A program made the translations under genes and the position numbers. From Lachnospiraceae bacterium GAM79 (GTDB taxonomy: Bacteria; Bacillota; Clostridia; Lachnospirales; Lachnospiraceae), in contig CP085928.1 in the NCBI GenBank assembly GCA_020735665.1, forward strand, positions 2,650,501 to 2,714,500: 64,000 nucleotides of DNA. The letters run 5' to 3'. Numbering within the stretch: position 1 is the first letter of the stretch; every line of letters starts with the position of its first letter. Below, one piece after another: positions 1 to 9,090 of the stretch. The notes under the pieces are model-generated. The model had not been told where the DNA came from. It did no database searches and saw nothing but the letters and a program-made list of their open reading frames with translations.

Positions 1-144
1 TCTGAGCCCGAAGGGCGAGTTAGCACAGGAGCATGAGCGGATCAGGCGTGTGTGATGAACAGGGACGTTGCGAGGATCAACAGCCTCTGCCACAGCCTGC
101 AGCCCAAATACCGAATCCACCAAAAACGCTGCCAAAGAAACAGG
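1..144. other. window edge; no gene firmly assigned
   Basis: This stretch precedes the SRP RNA promoter. One plus-strand frame is open from the window edge and ends LAQEHERIRRV at a TGA at 53-55, so it could be the 3' end of a gene that begins outside. A 57-codon frame runs from ATG 33 (after ACAGGAG) to TGA 204-206. It is rich in Pro and Gln early on and has scattered cysteines, but it runs through the SRP RNA promoter. I recognise neither as a known family and claim no function. Confidence 0.2.
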
Positions 145-173
145 TTGACGTATGTGCGATCGTCATTTATAAT
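145..173 (+). promoter_or_regulatory. sigma-A promoter of the SRP RNA
   Basis: TTGACG (145-150), a 17-bp spacer and a perfect TATAAT (168-173). Transcription should begin near 180, about 40 nt before the folded 5' end of the SRP RNA. The interval contains a small hairpin (CGCCA/TGGCG, about 182-198). This fits a precursor that is trimmed at the 5' side, as known for Bacillus scRNA; trimming here is inferred. Confidence 0.75.
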
Positions 174-221
174 CAAATATGCGCCAAAAATGTGGCGTGC
201 AATTGAATATGTTATAAAGTT

Positions 222-490
222 TCCATGCAACCGGGGAAGTAGCGGTGCCCTGAACCTGCAATCCGCTATAGCAGGGGTGATAGTTTTCTTGAGGGATGTC
301 CACTGTAGGGCTGCCCTTAGTAAGTGGCGTTGATGTCTGGGTCTTGCGCAACAGGACTCTTCGAACCGTGTCAGGTCGGAGACGAAGCAGCACTAAGGAG
401 AATCTCCTGTGTGCCGCGAGGGTGCCTGGGCTGAGTTAACTGCTAAGGTAACGCTTATGGCGGCGTTTCGAGAGAAAACTGCATGGATTT
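222..490 (+). ncRNA. ffs: signal recognition particle RNA, large Firmicute type
   Basis: RNA scaffold of the signal recognition particle, which binds Ffh and directs nascent membrane and secreted proteins to the membrane. The ends pair (TCCATGCA at 222 with TGCATGGA at 480-487) and a T-run at 488-494 closes the transcript. About 267 nt with an Alu domain, so it is the long Bacillus/Clostridium form. Conserved blocks are visible: GGAAGTAGCGGTGCCCTG near the 5' end, GTGTCAGGTC and GAAGCAGCACTAA around the apical loop, and GTGCCTGGGCTGAGTTAACTG near the 3' end. The apical tetraloop reads GAGA closed by G-C instead of the commoner GGAA; this is still a GNRA loop. Confidence 0.95.
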
Positions 491-676
491 TTTTGATAAA
501 AATATTTATAAAATTTTCAAAAAAACATAGCAAATCTATACAAAAGATGCTATCATAGATAATGATACTTTCTTTTTTTATGAGAAAGTTTTGGAGAAAG
601 TCTGTTTGGCAGGATTTTAAATCGTCAAATAGAGCGTAAGTTACAAAAAAAGGTATAAATCAAGGGGCGAACAGAG

Positions 677-1267
677 ATGAATTACGCTGATGTAATTGAG
701 TTTGTCAAAACGCAGACTGCGAAGAATGGCAGACCGCCAAATTATGAGTTTAGAAGTAGATATGAACACACGATGCGTGTATACAGATGGGCAATTAAGT
801 TACAGTCCAAGTTAGGGGGCGATCTTGATATTATCGTACTTGCAGCACTTTTACATGACATTGGCTGGGATGAGAACAGACCACATGGAGAAGTTGGTGC
901 AGAGATAGCTGTTGAATATCTGGACAGCATAGGAGTAGATCCTGAAAAGATCGCAAAGATCGGGGAGATTATAATGATTCACGAGGAGAAGGATACAGAT
1001 GCAGATCTTTCTTTGGAATGTAGGATCGTTATGGATGCAGATCTGTTAGATGAAGTGGGAGCAGTCAGTGTACTATGGGATTCCATGGCAACTGCGCTGG
1101 AGGACGATGCAAGCTATAAGCGCGCATATTACAGAATAAAGAACTTTTACAGAATTAATAAACCAAAGATCAGAAGATGCAAGACAGATGCCGGCAGAGT
1201 GGAATATAATAAGCGTATGCAGCTCTTGGAAGAATTTATATTTCAGTTGGAAAAAGAACTGTTCTAA
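677..1267 (+). CDS. HD-domain phosphohydrolase family protein
   Basis: Predicted cytosolic metal-dependent phosphohydrolase of the HD superfamily, 196 residues. The metal ligands of the fold are visible in order: His in RYEHTMRV (about residue 31), the HD pair in ALLHDIGWD (about 60), a further His in MIHEEKD (about 101) and Asp in VMDADLLDE (about 123). No second domain is attached, so it resembles the small YfbR/YedJ-like HD proteins more than RelA or cyclic-dinucleotide enzymes. The substrate cannot be read from sequence. The start is ATG after GGGGCGAACAG. The AT-rich leader contains an imperfect ACTTTCT/AGAAAGT hairpin about 100 nt upstream. The next gene follows after 33 nt, so the two may be co-transcribed. 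Confidence 0.85.
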   Translation: MNYADVIEFVKTQTAKNGRPPNYEFRSRYEHTMRVYRWAIKLQSKLGGDLDIIVLAALLHDIGWDENRPHGEVGAEIAVEYLDSIGVDPEKIAKIGEIIMIHEEKDTDADLSLECRIVMDADLLDEVGAVSVLWDSMATALEDDASYKRAYYRIKNFYRINKPKIRRCKTDAGRVEYNKRMQLLEEFIFQLEKELF

Positions 1268-1300
1268 GTATTTAATAATAAAGGAAATGGGAGTGTTGAT

Positions 1301-1768
1301 ATGAAGACTTTTGTAAAAGTGTTAGTTGCTATTCTTATAGTAATCGGATTGTGCTTTGGAGTTTATGCTGTTCTGCCGCAGACATCAAAGATGTTTGTAA
1401 AGGGAAATATTCAGTATCGTACAGATGATACGGCGAAAGCTCAGGTAGATAAGATCAAGAAGACAAAGATTCCGGGATTTGATAAGACTTTTGGTGATGG
1501 TCTTGAAAATCTGTGTAAGAGCAGTGCTTGGTATTATGAAGAAGAAGCAAGCGGTGACTGGAAAGTTACATACTACGGATCTAAGGCTACAATGGATCTT
1601 ACTACAGCAGGCATGGATCAGATGTATACAGATCAGCCTATGAAGGTTGAATTTACAGTAAGAAATAATTCTCAGGTTGATATCGTGATAACGATCAAGG
1701 ATGATATTCTTTCGACCGATCAGGCAAAAGAAGCTGCCTATGAGAAGATCGCAAATGCAGCGAAGTAA
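1301..1768 (+). CDS. small membrane-anchored protein of unknown function
   Basis: 155 residues. An N-terminal hydrophobic segment (about residues 5-26, VLVAILIVIGLCFGVYAV) is preceded by Lys, so the protein is a signal-anchor or secreted with a signal peptide; a lipobox is not evident. The remainder is soluble and moderately charged, with no cysteines in pairs and no motif I recognise. Start ATG follows GGGAGTGTTGAT. It lies 33 nt behind the HD-domain gene and ends just before a strong bidirectional terminator, so it closes that transcription unit. Confidence 0.7.
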   Translation: MKTFVKVLVAILIVIGLCFGVYAVLPQTSKMFVKGNIQYRTDDTAKAQVDKIKKTKIPGFDKTFGDGLENLCKSSAWYYEEEASGDWKVTYYGSKATMDLTTAGMDQMYTDQPMKVEFTVRNNSQVDIVITIKDDILSTDQAKEAAYEKIANAAK

Positions 1769-1784
1769 TTATAATATATACCAT

Positions 1785-1833
1785 ATAAAAGAAACAGGCA
1801 TATATCGAAATGATATGTGCCTGTTTCTTTTAT
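1785..1833. terminator. bidirectional terminator between convergent units
   Basis: Long near-perfect stem with arms ATAAAAGAAACAGGCATAT and ATGTGCCTGTTTCTTTTAT. A-rich and T-rich flanks sit on opposite sides, so it can end the plus-strand unit and murG on the minus strand. Confidence 0.85.
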
Positions 1834-1856
1834 GCGCGTTATACCTGTTGCTGTAT

Positions 1857-2927
1857 TTATTTGTTATTCACCAGTTCCTCGATCATGCCGATTATAATAG
1901 ACGTGGAATCTGTAAGATTGCTCTTTTCCATTGTCTCGATGTAAGTCTGTTTATTATTATAGACATCATCGATCGCAGCAAATAATGTCTCGGAGGATAA
2001 TTCCTCTTCTTTGATCACATAACTGTAACCGCTCTTTTTGAAGGATTCTGCATTTAAGATCTGGTCGCCGCGGCTGGCAGCAGCAGATAACGGGATCAGG
2101 ATATTCGGTTTGCGAAGAGCAAGCAATTCACAGATCGCATTTGCACCGGCACGGGAGATCACAAGATCAGCAAGAGCAAGCATACTGCTTAGTTCTTTCT
2201 TTATATATTCATACTGAACATAACCGGACTTGTTATCAAGTGAATGATCCAGATTGCCCTTACCGCAGAGATGGATCACGTTAAAACGCTCCAGCAGTTT
2301 ATCGATATTTTCACGGATCGCTTTATTTATCACGGCACTTCCCGAACTGCCGCCGACGATCAGGATCACAGGCTTGTTGTCTGTAAAACCGCAGAAGTTG
2401 ATCGCATCAACTGCATTTCCATTGAAAAGCTCTTTACGGATCGGGGTTCCGGTCACGACTGCTTTACCTTCCGGGAACATATCCTTTGTCTCCGGGAAGT
2501 TGCAACACACACGGGAGGCCTTTGGAAGCTCCAGCTTATTTGCAAGACCCGGTGTCATATCAGATTCGTGGATGATGACAGGGATGTTGCAGGATTTGGC
2601 TGCGAATACGACAGGAACGGTTACAAAGCCGCCCTTTGAGAATACGACATCCGGCTTCAGTTCCTTCATTAACTTCTTGGCTTCACCCATACCTTTTATA
2701 ACCCGGAACGGATCTGTAAAGTTCTTAAGGTCAAAATAACGTCTGAGCTTGCCGGAGGAGATCCCATGATAAGGAATGTTCAGATCCTCGATCAGCTTGC
2801 GTTCCATTCCGTTATAAGAACCGATATAATGGATATCATATCCAAGCTTCCGTAATTCCGGTATCAATGCTATATTTGGTGTAACATGACCGGCAGTTCC
2901 ACCGCCGGTAAGGATGATTCGTTTCAT
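1857..2927 (-). CDS. murG: MurG, lipid II-forming N-acetylglucosaminyltransferase
   Basis: Transfers GlcNAc from UDP-GlcNAc to lipid I at the inner face of the membrane, the last cytoplasmic step of peptidoglycan precursor synthesis. 356 residues, the usual length. The GT28 signature [10 protein letters not shown] lies at residues 8-17. The membrane-side segment with [13 protein letters not shown] and [12 protein letters not shown] follows, and the nucleotide-binding half shows [11 protein letters not shown] and [22 protein letters not shown]. It is separated by only 3 nt from the upstream TSCPD gene, so the two are co-transcribed. In most bacteria murG sits in the dcw cluster; here it is outside any visible division operon. 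Confidence 0.95.
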   Translation of the reverse strand: MKRIILTGGGTAGHVTPNIALIPELRKLGYDIHYIGSYNGMERKLIEDLNIPYHGISSGKLRRYFDLKNFTDPFRVIKGMGEAKKLMKELKPDVVFSKGGFVTVPVVFAAKSCNIPVIIHESDMTPGLANKLELPKASRVCCNFPETKDMFPEGKAVVTGTPIRKELFNGNAVDAINFCGFTDNKPVILIVGGSSGSAVINKAIRENIDKLLERFNVIHLCGKGNLDHSLDNKSGYVQYEYIKKELSSMLALADLVISRAGANAICELLALRKPNILIPLSAAASRGDQILNAESFKKSGYSYVIKEEELSSETLFAAIDDVYNNKQTYIETMEKSNLTDSTSIIIGMIEELVNNK

Positions 2928-2930
2928 ATA

Positions 2931-3176
2931 TTATGCCCCCTGAAGATAATTCTTAAGCGCCTTTGCCAATTGATCCGGACAGGATGTTGGCTTGAAGCTG
3001 CATGTTGTTCCTTCCAGTTTATCAATGACATCTTCCACCTTCATTCCCTCAACTAGGGCGCTGATACCCTTCAGGTTACCATTGCAGCCGCCTGTGAAAG
3101 AAACATTTTTAACTTTACCATCTTCCACTTCAAAATGAATGTTAGTGGAACAGGTTCCTTTTGTTTTATAATCCAT
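2931..3176 (-). CDS. TSCPD-domain protein (TIGR03905 type)
   Basis: 81 residues. The domain-naming tetrapeptide TSCPD is visible in FKPTSCPDQLAKAL near the C-terminus, with further cysteines in GTCSTN, GGCNGN and TTCSFK. The same short domain is found at the C-terminus of some class II (vitamin B12-dependent) ribonucleotide reductases and as free-standing Clostridial proteins. A Cys-based metal or redox role is likely but inferred. First gene of a two-gene unit with murG. Confidence 0.85.
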   Translation of the reverse strand: MDYKTKGTCSTNIHFEVEDGKVKNVSFTGGCNGNLKGISALVEGMKVEDVIDKLEGTTCSFKPTSCPDQLAKALKNYLQGA

Positions 3177-3296
3177 TTTAATCTACCTCTTTTCTATTAT
3201 AGTCCAAAATAACCATACACATTCTTAAATGAGTTCAAATCTAAATCAGTATACCAAAAATGAAAATAAAGGTAAACATTTGTCGTGTGATTTCAC

Positions 3297-3326
3297 TTGA
3301 AAAATCAAAAATACCGAAACTATAAT
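3297..3326 (+). promoter_or_regulatory. probable sigma-A promoter for the membrane-protein gene
   Basis: TTGAAA (3297-3302), 18-bp spacer, TATAAT (3321-3326), about 70 nt before the start codon. On the opposite strand a TATAAT-like hexamer (3196-3201) precedes the TSCPD/murG unit, but I see no convincing -35 there. Confidence 0.6.
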
Positions 3327-3399
3327 GAAACCACCCTGAATCCGGAGCGGGGTATCGGAACTGAAAACATGAAAAATTATTTGAAAAGGGGAAATGGTT

Positions 3400-4458
3400 A
3401 TGTTTGGAACTATTTTGGAACAGAGTATTTTTTTGTATGTGATCGCAGCGACGGGAATATGTGGAATTGTAGCAAAGCTGATAATGGATGGATTTTTGAA
3501 AGGGCTGGTCAGAGGAGCAGGAAGTATGAAAAGTACAAAAAAGAAAGCACTGGTGGAGATACGAAAAAGGTACGAGGAATTATCGTATCTTGATGTGGGT
3601 ATCCGGGATACGAGATCGTTTGTCGAGAAATACATATATAAACTGAAGCTGGGCAAGAGCTATGTCAGCTCCTGGAACAGCTTCTGCAGTAACATGATGA
3701 TCCTTGCTGCCGGAACAGGTCTGATCGGAACCTGGTGGGAATATCGGACAGGCAGTTCTGTATTTGCAAGTGTGCAGATCGGTATGTGGGGTATTGTTGC
3801 CTGTGGAGTTATGCAGATGGTCTACAACATATTCAATACCCGGCGGAAATGTGAGATGTTATCGGCGGAACTCGTCAGCTATATGAACAACAGTTTGGCA
3901 AATCGTCTGAAACGGGAGCAGGAAAAACAGATGGAGAGCAGTAAACAGAAAGCAGATGACAGAAGCCGGAGTGGTCTGAAACAGACGGCAGCGGCTATTA
4001 TAGAGCCAAATGTGATCGATATTGATGCGGCACTGGCACAGATGGGAGAACAGAAGGACAGACGGAACGAGAAAAAGGCTGAGGCAGAACGTAGAAAGAG
4101 TCGGGAGACTGATATTAAAAAGAAGGACCTGCAGGCAGTTGCAGAGACAGAGCCGGAAAATAAAGATGGACGGTTGGCCGGCGACGGACAGAAGGATGCA
4201 CCGGAAAAGAAGCTTGGTACATCCGGAATGAAAATGCAGGAAATGGATTCGACACGGGAAAGAATCACGGCAAAATCGAAAAAAGCGATGCGGGCAGAAC
4301 ACCGCAGATCAGAGAAAAGCCGGCGGCAGCCGGCAGCCGAAGGGCAGCAGCCTCTGAAACAGACCGCAAAGGAAGATGACCGGGAGATAACGGAGGAACA
4401 GATCGCGGCGTGTGATGCATTATTTGACAAGCTGCTGCAGGGAATCAGTACAACCTGA
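3400..4458 (+). CDS. membrane protein with long charged cytoplasmic tail
   Basis: 352 residues if started at ATG 3400, which has AAGGGG 8 nt upstream; ATG 3394 in the same frame is only 2 nt from it. Residues 1-30 form one membrane segment (LEQSIFLYVIAATGICGIVAKL). Two more lie at about 95-150 (MMILAAGTGLIGTWW and IGMWGIVACGVMQMVY), separated by WEYRTGSS. The C-terminal 180 residues are highly charged, Lys/Glu/Arg/Gln rich and probably disordered or helical. I recognise no catalytic motif. It precedes a deacetylase lipoprotein by 55 nt, so a cell-envelope role is reasonable but unproven. Confidence 0.65.
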   Translation: MFGTILEQSIFLYVIAATGICGIVAKLIMDGFLKGLVRGAGSMKSTKKKALVEIRKRYEELSYLDVGIRDTRSFVEKYIYKLKLGKSYVSSWNSFCSNMMILAAGTGLIGTWWEYRTGSSVFASVQIGMWGIVACGVMQMVYNIFNTRRKCEMLSAELVSYMNNSLANRLKREQEKQMESSKQKADDRSRSGLKQTAAAIIEPNVIDIDAALAQMGEQKDRRNEKKAEAERRKSRETDIKKKDLQAVAETEPENKDGRLAGDGQKDAPEKKLGTSGMKMQEMDSTRERITAKSKKAMRAEHRRSEKSRRQPAAEGQQPLKQTAKEDDREITEEQIAACDALFDKLLQGISTT

Positions 4459-4513
4459 CAGGTATAGGTATAAACAGCGGAAGAAACAGCATATATTATA
4501 TCCAAAATAACAA

Positions 4514-5497
4514 TTGGAAGTGGTTACAGTCAAAAAACTGTATGTAGTTTCGGGAATTATGATGTGTCTGTTTCTGACAGGCTGTGCCGGAATGGCGAAG
4601 AGCAAAACGAGGAAAAACGGAAATGTGGCAACACCGGGAGACTGTCAGATGCAGAATGAGGGAAATCGGACGGCTGATGGTTCCGGTGGACAAAATGGCA
4701 GTCCGGACGGACGAAAAGGGGGAAATGATAATGGAAGTGTAGAAGACCGGACAGAAGCGGCGACGGAGGATATGACGCTGCTTCGTGATTATGATGCAGT
4801 CAGTAATAAGAAGTTTTCATGGTACATTGTACGGGATAAAAATCATGGGATCAGTGACTGCGATCACAGTTTTTCGATCGAACAGTATGATGCATATTAT
4901 GTGGATCAGGATGCCGGAGATGACAAGGTTATATATCTGACCTTTGACTGCGGTTATGAGAACGGATATACAGAACAGATGCTGGACACGTTAAAGAAGC
5001 ATAATGCAAAAGCTTGTTTTTTCGTCACACAGACGTATATCAGGGATAATGTGGAGCTGGTAAAAAGAATGAAAGAGGAGGGCCACCAGGTTGGCAACCA
5101 TACAGTTACCCATCCTTCCATGCCCGGTATCAGTGTGGAAAAACAGAAGGAAGAATTGCAGACCTGTGCTGATTATATGAAAGAGGCCACGGGTTACCGG
5201 ATGGATCCATATTTCAGACCGCCGAGCGGTGAGTACAGTGAAAGGGTGCTCCAACTGGCAAAGGATATGGGGTATAAGACCATTTTCTGGAGCATGGCAT
5301 ATTTGGATTATGATGTAAATAATCAGCCGGGGAAAGATTATGTGATCGAGCATTTTGATAAATATTATCATAATGGCGCAATTCCGCTCATGCATAATGT
5401 GTCGGAGTCAAATGCGCAGGCGTTAGATACGGTGTTGTCAAATTTAACAGAACTTGGTTACAGATTTGTATCACTTGATGAAATGTTCGAAAAATAG
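4514..5497 (+). CDS. PdaA-like polysaccharide (peptidoglycan) deacetylase lipoprotein
   Basis: Extracytoplasmic metal-dependent de-N-acetylase of the NodB fold. About 327 residues. A lipobox LTGC after a hydrophobic stretch implies lipidation at Cys near residue 24, followed by a Gly/Asn-rich linker to about 90. NodB motifs are visible in order: TFDCGYENGYT (motif 1), GNHTVTHPSM (the two metal His), RPPSGEYS (motif 3), and IPLMHNVS with a late His. The Cys-Gly-Tyr-Glu version of motif 1 matches the PdaA branch, which makes muramic delta-lactam in spore cortex. The start is uncertain: the SD-like GGAAGTGG at 4516-4523 is followed by no ATG, only TTG 4514 and GTG 4520 upstream and GTC at 4529. 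Confidence 0.85.
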   Translation: MEVVTVKKLYVVSGIMMCLFLTGCAGMAKSKTRKNGNVATPGDCQMQNEGNRTADGSGGQNGSPDGRKGGNDNGSVEDRTEAATEDMTLLRDYDAVSNKKFSWYIVRDKNHGISDCDHSFSIEQYDAYYVDQDAGDDKVIYLTFDCGYENGYTEQMLDTLKKHNAKACFFVTQTYIRDNVELVKRMKEEGHQVGNHTVTHPSMPGISVEKQKEELQTCADYMKEATGYRMDPYFRPPSGEYSERVLQLAKDMGYKTIFWSMAYLDYDVNNQPGKDYVIEHFDKYYHNGAIPLMHNVSESNAQALDTVLSNLTELGYRFVSLDEMFEK

Positions 5498-5526
5498 TTG
5501 ATTATGGGGTTTCCTTTTGCTACAAT
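5498..5526 (+). promoter_or_regulatory. sigma-A promoter of pgi
   Basis: TTGATT (5498-5503), exactly 17 bp, TACAAT (5521-5526). It begins immediately after the preceding stop codon and 46 nt before the pgi start. Confidence 0.65.
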
Positions 5527-5571
5527 TATCCATAGCTTTGAAAAATCATATAAGCAAGGAGAGATAATAAA

Positions 5572-6927
5572 ATGGCAAAGACAGTAAGTTTCGATTTTAA
5601 GAATGTTGCTGGTATGGCTTCCGCTGAGGATATCGCAGCTATTAAGGAAGAAGTTGTTGCAGCAAAATCAACACTTGTAAACAAGACCGGTGAAGGAAAT
5701 GATTTCCTTGGATGGATCGATCTTCCGGTTGATTATGATAAGGAAGAGTTCGCAAGAATCAAGAAAGCGGCTGCTAAGATCCAGTCAGATTCAGATGTTC
5801 TGGTAGTTATCGGTATCGGCGGTTCTTACCTTGGCGCAAGAGCAGCGATCGAAGCTTTAAGACACAGCTTTTATAATTCAGTAGATAAAGAGATTCGTAA
5901 AACCCCTGAGATCTATTATGCAGGAAGTAATATCAGCAGTACCTATATGGCACACCTGTTACAGGTGATTGGAGACAGAGATTTCTCTATCAACATCATT
6001 TCCAAGTCAGGTACAACTACAGAGCCTGGTATTGCATCCAGAATTTTCAAGAAGAAATTAATTGAGAAATATGGTAAAGAAGAAGCAGCTAAGAGAATCT
6101 ATGCTACAACAGATAAGGCAAAGGGAGCATTGAAGACACTTGCTACAGAAGAAGGATATGAGACATTCGTGGTACCTGATGATGTAGGTGGACGTTTCTC
6201 AGTTCTGACAGCAGTAGGTCTTCTTCCGATCGCAGTAAGCGGTGCAGATATTGATAAGCTCATGGAAGGTGCTGCATCAGCAAGAAAAGACTGCCTTGCA
6301 GAGAACTTTGACGATAGCGATGCTATGAAGTATGCAGCAGTTCGTAATATCCTGTACAGAAAGGGCAAGTCCATCGAGATCCTTGCCAACTTTGAGCCGG
6401 CATTACATTTCGTAGCAGAATGGTGGAAGCAGTTATACGGCGAGAGCGAAGGAAAAGACGGTAAGGGATTATTCCCGACAGCAACTGACTTTACAACAGA
6501 CCTTCATTCATTAGGACAGTTTATCCAGCAGGGTTCACAGAACCATTTCGAGACAGTAATCAATGTGTTACATCCAACATGTGAGATCGTAATGGAAGAA
6601 GAGGATTGTGATCTTGATGGTCTGAACTACCTTGCAGGCAAGACAGTAGATTTTGCAAATAAGAGTGCTATGAACGGAACAATTCTTGCACATGTTGATG
6701 GCGGAATTCCAATCATCCAGATCAATATTGACAAGATCGATGAGTTCACATTAGGTGAGCTGTTCTACACATTTGAGTTTGCATGTGGTATCAGCGGATA
6801 CACTCTTGGAGTAAATCCATTTAACCAGCCAGGTGTAGAAAGCTATAAGAAGAACATGTTCGCATTACTTGGTAAGCCTGGTAATGAGGAACTTGGTAAG
6901 GAGCTTCTTTCCAGAATTAATGGTTAA
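5572..6927 (+). CDS. pgi: glucose-6-phosphate isomerase
   Basis: Interconverts glucose 6-phosphate and fructose 6-phosphate in glycolysis/gluconeogenesis; cytosolic. 451 residues, the short form typical of Firmicutes. Family landmarks: [12 protein letters not shown] (phosphate-binding loop, about residue 82), [10 protein letters not shown] (SIS-domain loop), [14 protein letters not shown] (active-site Arg region), GQFIQQG with the following catalytic Glu, and the C-terminal [16 protein letters not shown] containing the catalytic Lys. Start ATG follows AAGGAGAGATAATAAA. Monocistronic by its own promoter and a strong downstream terminator. Codon use is more biased than in neighbours, as expected for a highly expressed gene. 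Confidence 0.97.
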   Translation: MAKTVSFDFKNVAGMASAEDIAAIKEEVVAAKSTLVNKTGEGNDFLGWIDLPVDYDKEEFARIKKAAAKIQSDSDVLVVIGIGGSYLGARAAIEALRHSFYNSVDKEIRKTPEIYYAGSNISSTYMAHLLQVIGDRDFSINIISKSGTTTEPGIASRIFKKKLIEKYGKEEAAKRIYATTDKAKGALKTLATEEGYETFVVPDDVGGRFSVLTAVGLLPIAVSGADIDKLMEGAASARKDCLAENFDDSDAMKYAAVRNILYRKGKSIEILANFEPALHFVAEWWKQLYGESEGKDGKGLFPTATDFTTDLHSLGQFIQQGSQNHFETVINVLHPTCEIVMEEEDCDLDGLNYLAGKTVDFANKSAMNGTILAHVDGGIPIIQINIDKIDEFTLGELFYTFEFACGISGYTLGVNPFNQPGVESYKKNMFALLGKPGNEELGKELLSRING

Positions 6928-6952
6928 TAATTTAGATAGAAAATGATGATAA

Positions 6953-6994
6953 GCCGGCGGCATACGCATGAAAACGCGGATGCCGCCGGTTTTC
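6953..6994 (+). terminator. rho-independent terminator of pgi
   Basis: GC-rich 10-bp stem CCGGCGGCAT (6954-6963) with ATGCCGCCGG (6980-6989), then TTTT. Confidence 0.85.
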
Positions 6995-6998
6995 GATA

Positions 6999-8171
6999 AT
7001 GTTCGAAAGGTTTATTTGTAATTATATGAAGATGGTATTTTATATAAAACAGGTATTGAAAATGGCGATGCAGCAGATTTATCTGCCGCTGCTCTATAAA
7101 CGGTATGCCGGAAAGCCGGTTGAAAAGGGGCTGGTGATCTTCGCCGATGCACATCATGAGGAACTGCCTTTTTCTATGAAAAAAATGTATGAAACACTGC
7201 AATGGGATCCGGAGTATAAGAACGAAACTTGGGTCACCGATTTTGGAAAGATGGGATATGGCAGTCTGTTAAAGTGGCTGAGGCAGTTTATGAAGCGGTA
7301 TGCTGTCACAGAATATGTATTTATCTGTGATAATTTTCTTCCTGTATCGGCCTGTGAGAAACGGCCGGAGACAAAGGTGGTACAGCTCTGGCATTCCGGC
7401 GGGCTGCTTAAGAAAAGCGGATATGACACGACGGAAGATATTCCGAAGATGTATAAAGGCGATTCGGTTTACAAAAACTATGATCTGCTGACAGTCAGCG
7501 CACCGTGTTGTGTACCGGTGTTTACAAAGACAATGCGGCTTGCTTCGGGAGTTGTACAGGCGACCGGGATCAGTCGGTCGGACTATTATTATGATGATGC
7601 ATGGAATCAGGCAAACCATGAGGAATTTTATCGGAAATATCCGGAAGCAAAAGGGAAAAAAGTAATTCTCTGGGCTCCTACATTTCGGGGAAATGCGGCT
7701 ATGCCGACACTCTGTGGAATGGAAGAGATACAGAGAGTTATGAAAGAAACAGAAGATCGTTATTACTGGGTGATCAAGTTGCATCCACATCTGGAAGAAA
7801 AGGGAATGAAGTCGAATTGCGATCTGCCGTCCGAGAAAATATTTGCGGTTGCAGATCTGCTCATCACAGATTATTCTTCGATATTATTTGACTATATGGC
7901 ATATAAGAAGCCGTTTTTATTTTTTGCACCGGACTTTGATTCGTTTGACCATGCCAGAGGCTTCTATGTTCCATATGATTCCTTCCCGTGTAAGGTGGTT
8001 ACGGATGGAGCGGGGCTTCCTGCGGCAATCGAGTATGAACTGTCCGAGCGGGATCCTGCAGAGATCGAAAAGTGCTTTGCTTATCATATGTCGATGTGTG
8101 ATGGTAAGGCAACGGAGAGAATATTGAAAACGATAAAACAAATAACACACAATGCATCAAGTCAAATATAA
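6999..8171 (+). CDS. CDP-glycerol glycerophosphotransferase family protein (TagB/TagF-like)
   Basis: Predicted peripheral membrane enzyme that adds glycerol phosphate (or ribitol phosphate) from its CDP form to a wall-polymer acceptor. 390 residues at most. Family landmarks: VVQLWHSGGLLKK (base His), ATGISRSDYYY, KKVILWAPTFRGN, VIKLHPHLE and the terminal DLLITDYSSILFDYMAY. No N-terminal extension, so it is the compact single-domain form, unlike the 912-residue homologue at 54.4 kb. The start is uncertain: ATG 6999 directly abuts the pgi terminator, and ATG 7026 or 7032 lie behind GAAAGG (7004-7010). The IspD/TarI-like cytidylyltransferase 137 nt downstream could supply a CDP-alditol substrate. 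Confidence 0.85.
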   Translation: MFERFICNYMKMVFYIKQVLKMAMQQIYLPLLYKRYAGKPVEKGLVIFADAHHEELPFSMKKMYETLQWDPEYKNETWVTDFGKMGYGSLLKWLRQFMKRYAVTEYVFICDNFLPVSACEKRPETKVVQLWHSGGLLKKSGYDTTEDIPKMYKGDSVYKNYDLLTVSAPCCVPVFTKTMRLASGVVQATGISRSDYYYDDAWNQANHEEFYRKYPEAKGKKVILWAPTFRGNAAMPTLCGMEEIQRVMKETEDRYYWVIKLHPHLEEKGMKSNCDLPSEKIFAVADLLITDYSSILFDYMAYKKPFLFFAPDFDSFDHARGFYVPYDSFPCKVVTDGAGLPAAIEYELSERDPAEIEKCFAYHMSMCDGKATERILKTIKQITHNASSQI

Positions 8172-8308
8172 GTTGAATTTTTCTTGATTTCGTTATAAAA
8201 TTAATATATCTATGCAGAATGGGGAAAGTCTATATAGCATTCTGTATCGCACAATTGCGGCAAAGAAGTGAAAAATTTAAAATAAACAGAAAAAAGGAGA
8301 AACAGTAG

Positions 8309-9088
8309 ATGAATATAGCAATTATTTTTGCAGGCGGCAGTGGAGTAAGAATGGGAGCGGGAATTCCAAAGCAGTTCCTTGAGATCAACGGAAAACCGAT
8401 CCTGGTTCATACATTACAGTTATTCCAGTATCATGATCAGATCGATGCGATCTACATCTCGGTTCTCGAGGATTATATTCCTTATGTAGAAGATCTGGCA
8501 GAAGAGTATCATCTGACGAAGGTAAAACATGTACTGGCCGGTGGAGCAACTTCTCAGGATTCTATTTACAATGCACTTAAAATGGCAGAGTCTGAATGCC
8601 CGGAGGATTCTATTGTTCTGATCCATGATGGTGTTCGCCCATATGTTTCATATGATGTTATTTCCAACAATATAGAGAGTGTTAAAAAGTACGGTAATGC
8701 GATCACATCGACTGCCTGCTATGAGACGATCATGATCAGTGAGAATGGTGTCGAGATCGATTCGGTACCACCTAGAAAAGACACATATTCAGCACAGGCA
8801 CCGCAGTCCTTCTACCTGAAGGATATCATTGCCGCTCATGATGTTGTCCGTGCAACTCCAACCGGATATGAAGGAATGGTTGATGCATGTACCATTATCA
8901 GAAGTCAGAATATTGTGGCACATATTGTTGAAGGCAACAGAGGAAATATCAAGGTTACGACACCGGAAGATGTATATATGTTCCGTGCGTTGTTACAGTA
9001 TAAAGAAAATGAACAGGCTTTCGGACTTGGCATCACGAATAAGATTGATACAAGAATGAGCCAGTATAAGAAGAAAAGCGAGAAATAG
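8309..9088 (+). CDS. IspD/TarI-family cytidylyltransferase
   Basis: Transfers CMP from CTP either to 2-C-methylerythritol 4-phosphate (isoprenoid pathway) or to ribitol 5-phosphate (teichoic acid). 259 residues. Motifs: FAGGSGVRMG (residues 8-17, CTP loop), PKQFLEINGKPIL, VLIHDGVRPYVS, APQSFYLKDI and EGNRGNIKVTTPEDVYMF. The length beyond the usual 230 residues and the position after a CDP-glycerol-type transferase favour TarI, but no TarJ reductase is next to it, so IspD cannot be excluded. Start ATG follows AAAAAGGAGAAACAGTAG. The 137-nt leader holds a CAGAATG/CATTCTG hairpin (8215-8244). The downstream acyltransferase starts 2 nt after the stop. Confidence 0.85.
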   Translation: MNIAIIFAGGSGVRMGAGIPKQFLEINGKPILVHTLQLFQYHDQIDAIYISVLEDYIPYVEDLAEEYHLTKVKHVLAGGATSQDSIYNALKMAESECPEDSIVLIHDGVRPYVSYDVISNNIESVKKYGNAITSTACYETIMISENGVEIDSVPPRKDTYSAQAPQSFYLKDIIAAHDVVRATPTGYEGMVDACTIIRSQNIVAHIVEGNRGNIKVTTPEDVYMFRALLQYKENEQAFGLGITNKIDTRMSQYKKKSEK

Positions 9089-9090
9089 AA

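Noticed and set aside
52-333. 93-codon open frame starting MMNRDVARINS
   Set aside because: It runs deep into the SRP RNA, whose structure and conserved blocks are certain; no family resemblance.
3879-4505. 208-codon minus-strand frame opposite the membrane-protein gene
   Set aside because: Ser/Cys/Phe-rich low-complexity translation that mirrors the Lys/Glu-rich sense codons; no ribosome binding site logic. Antisense shadow.
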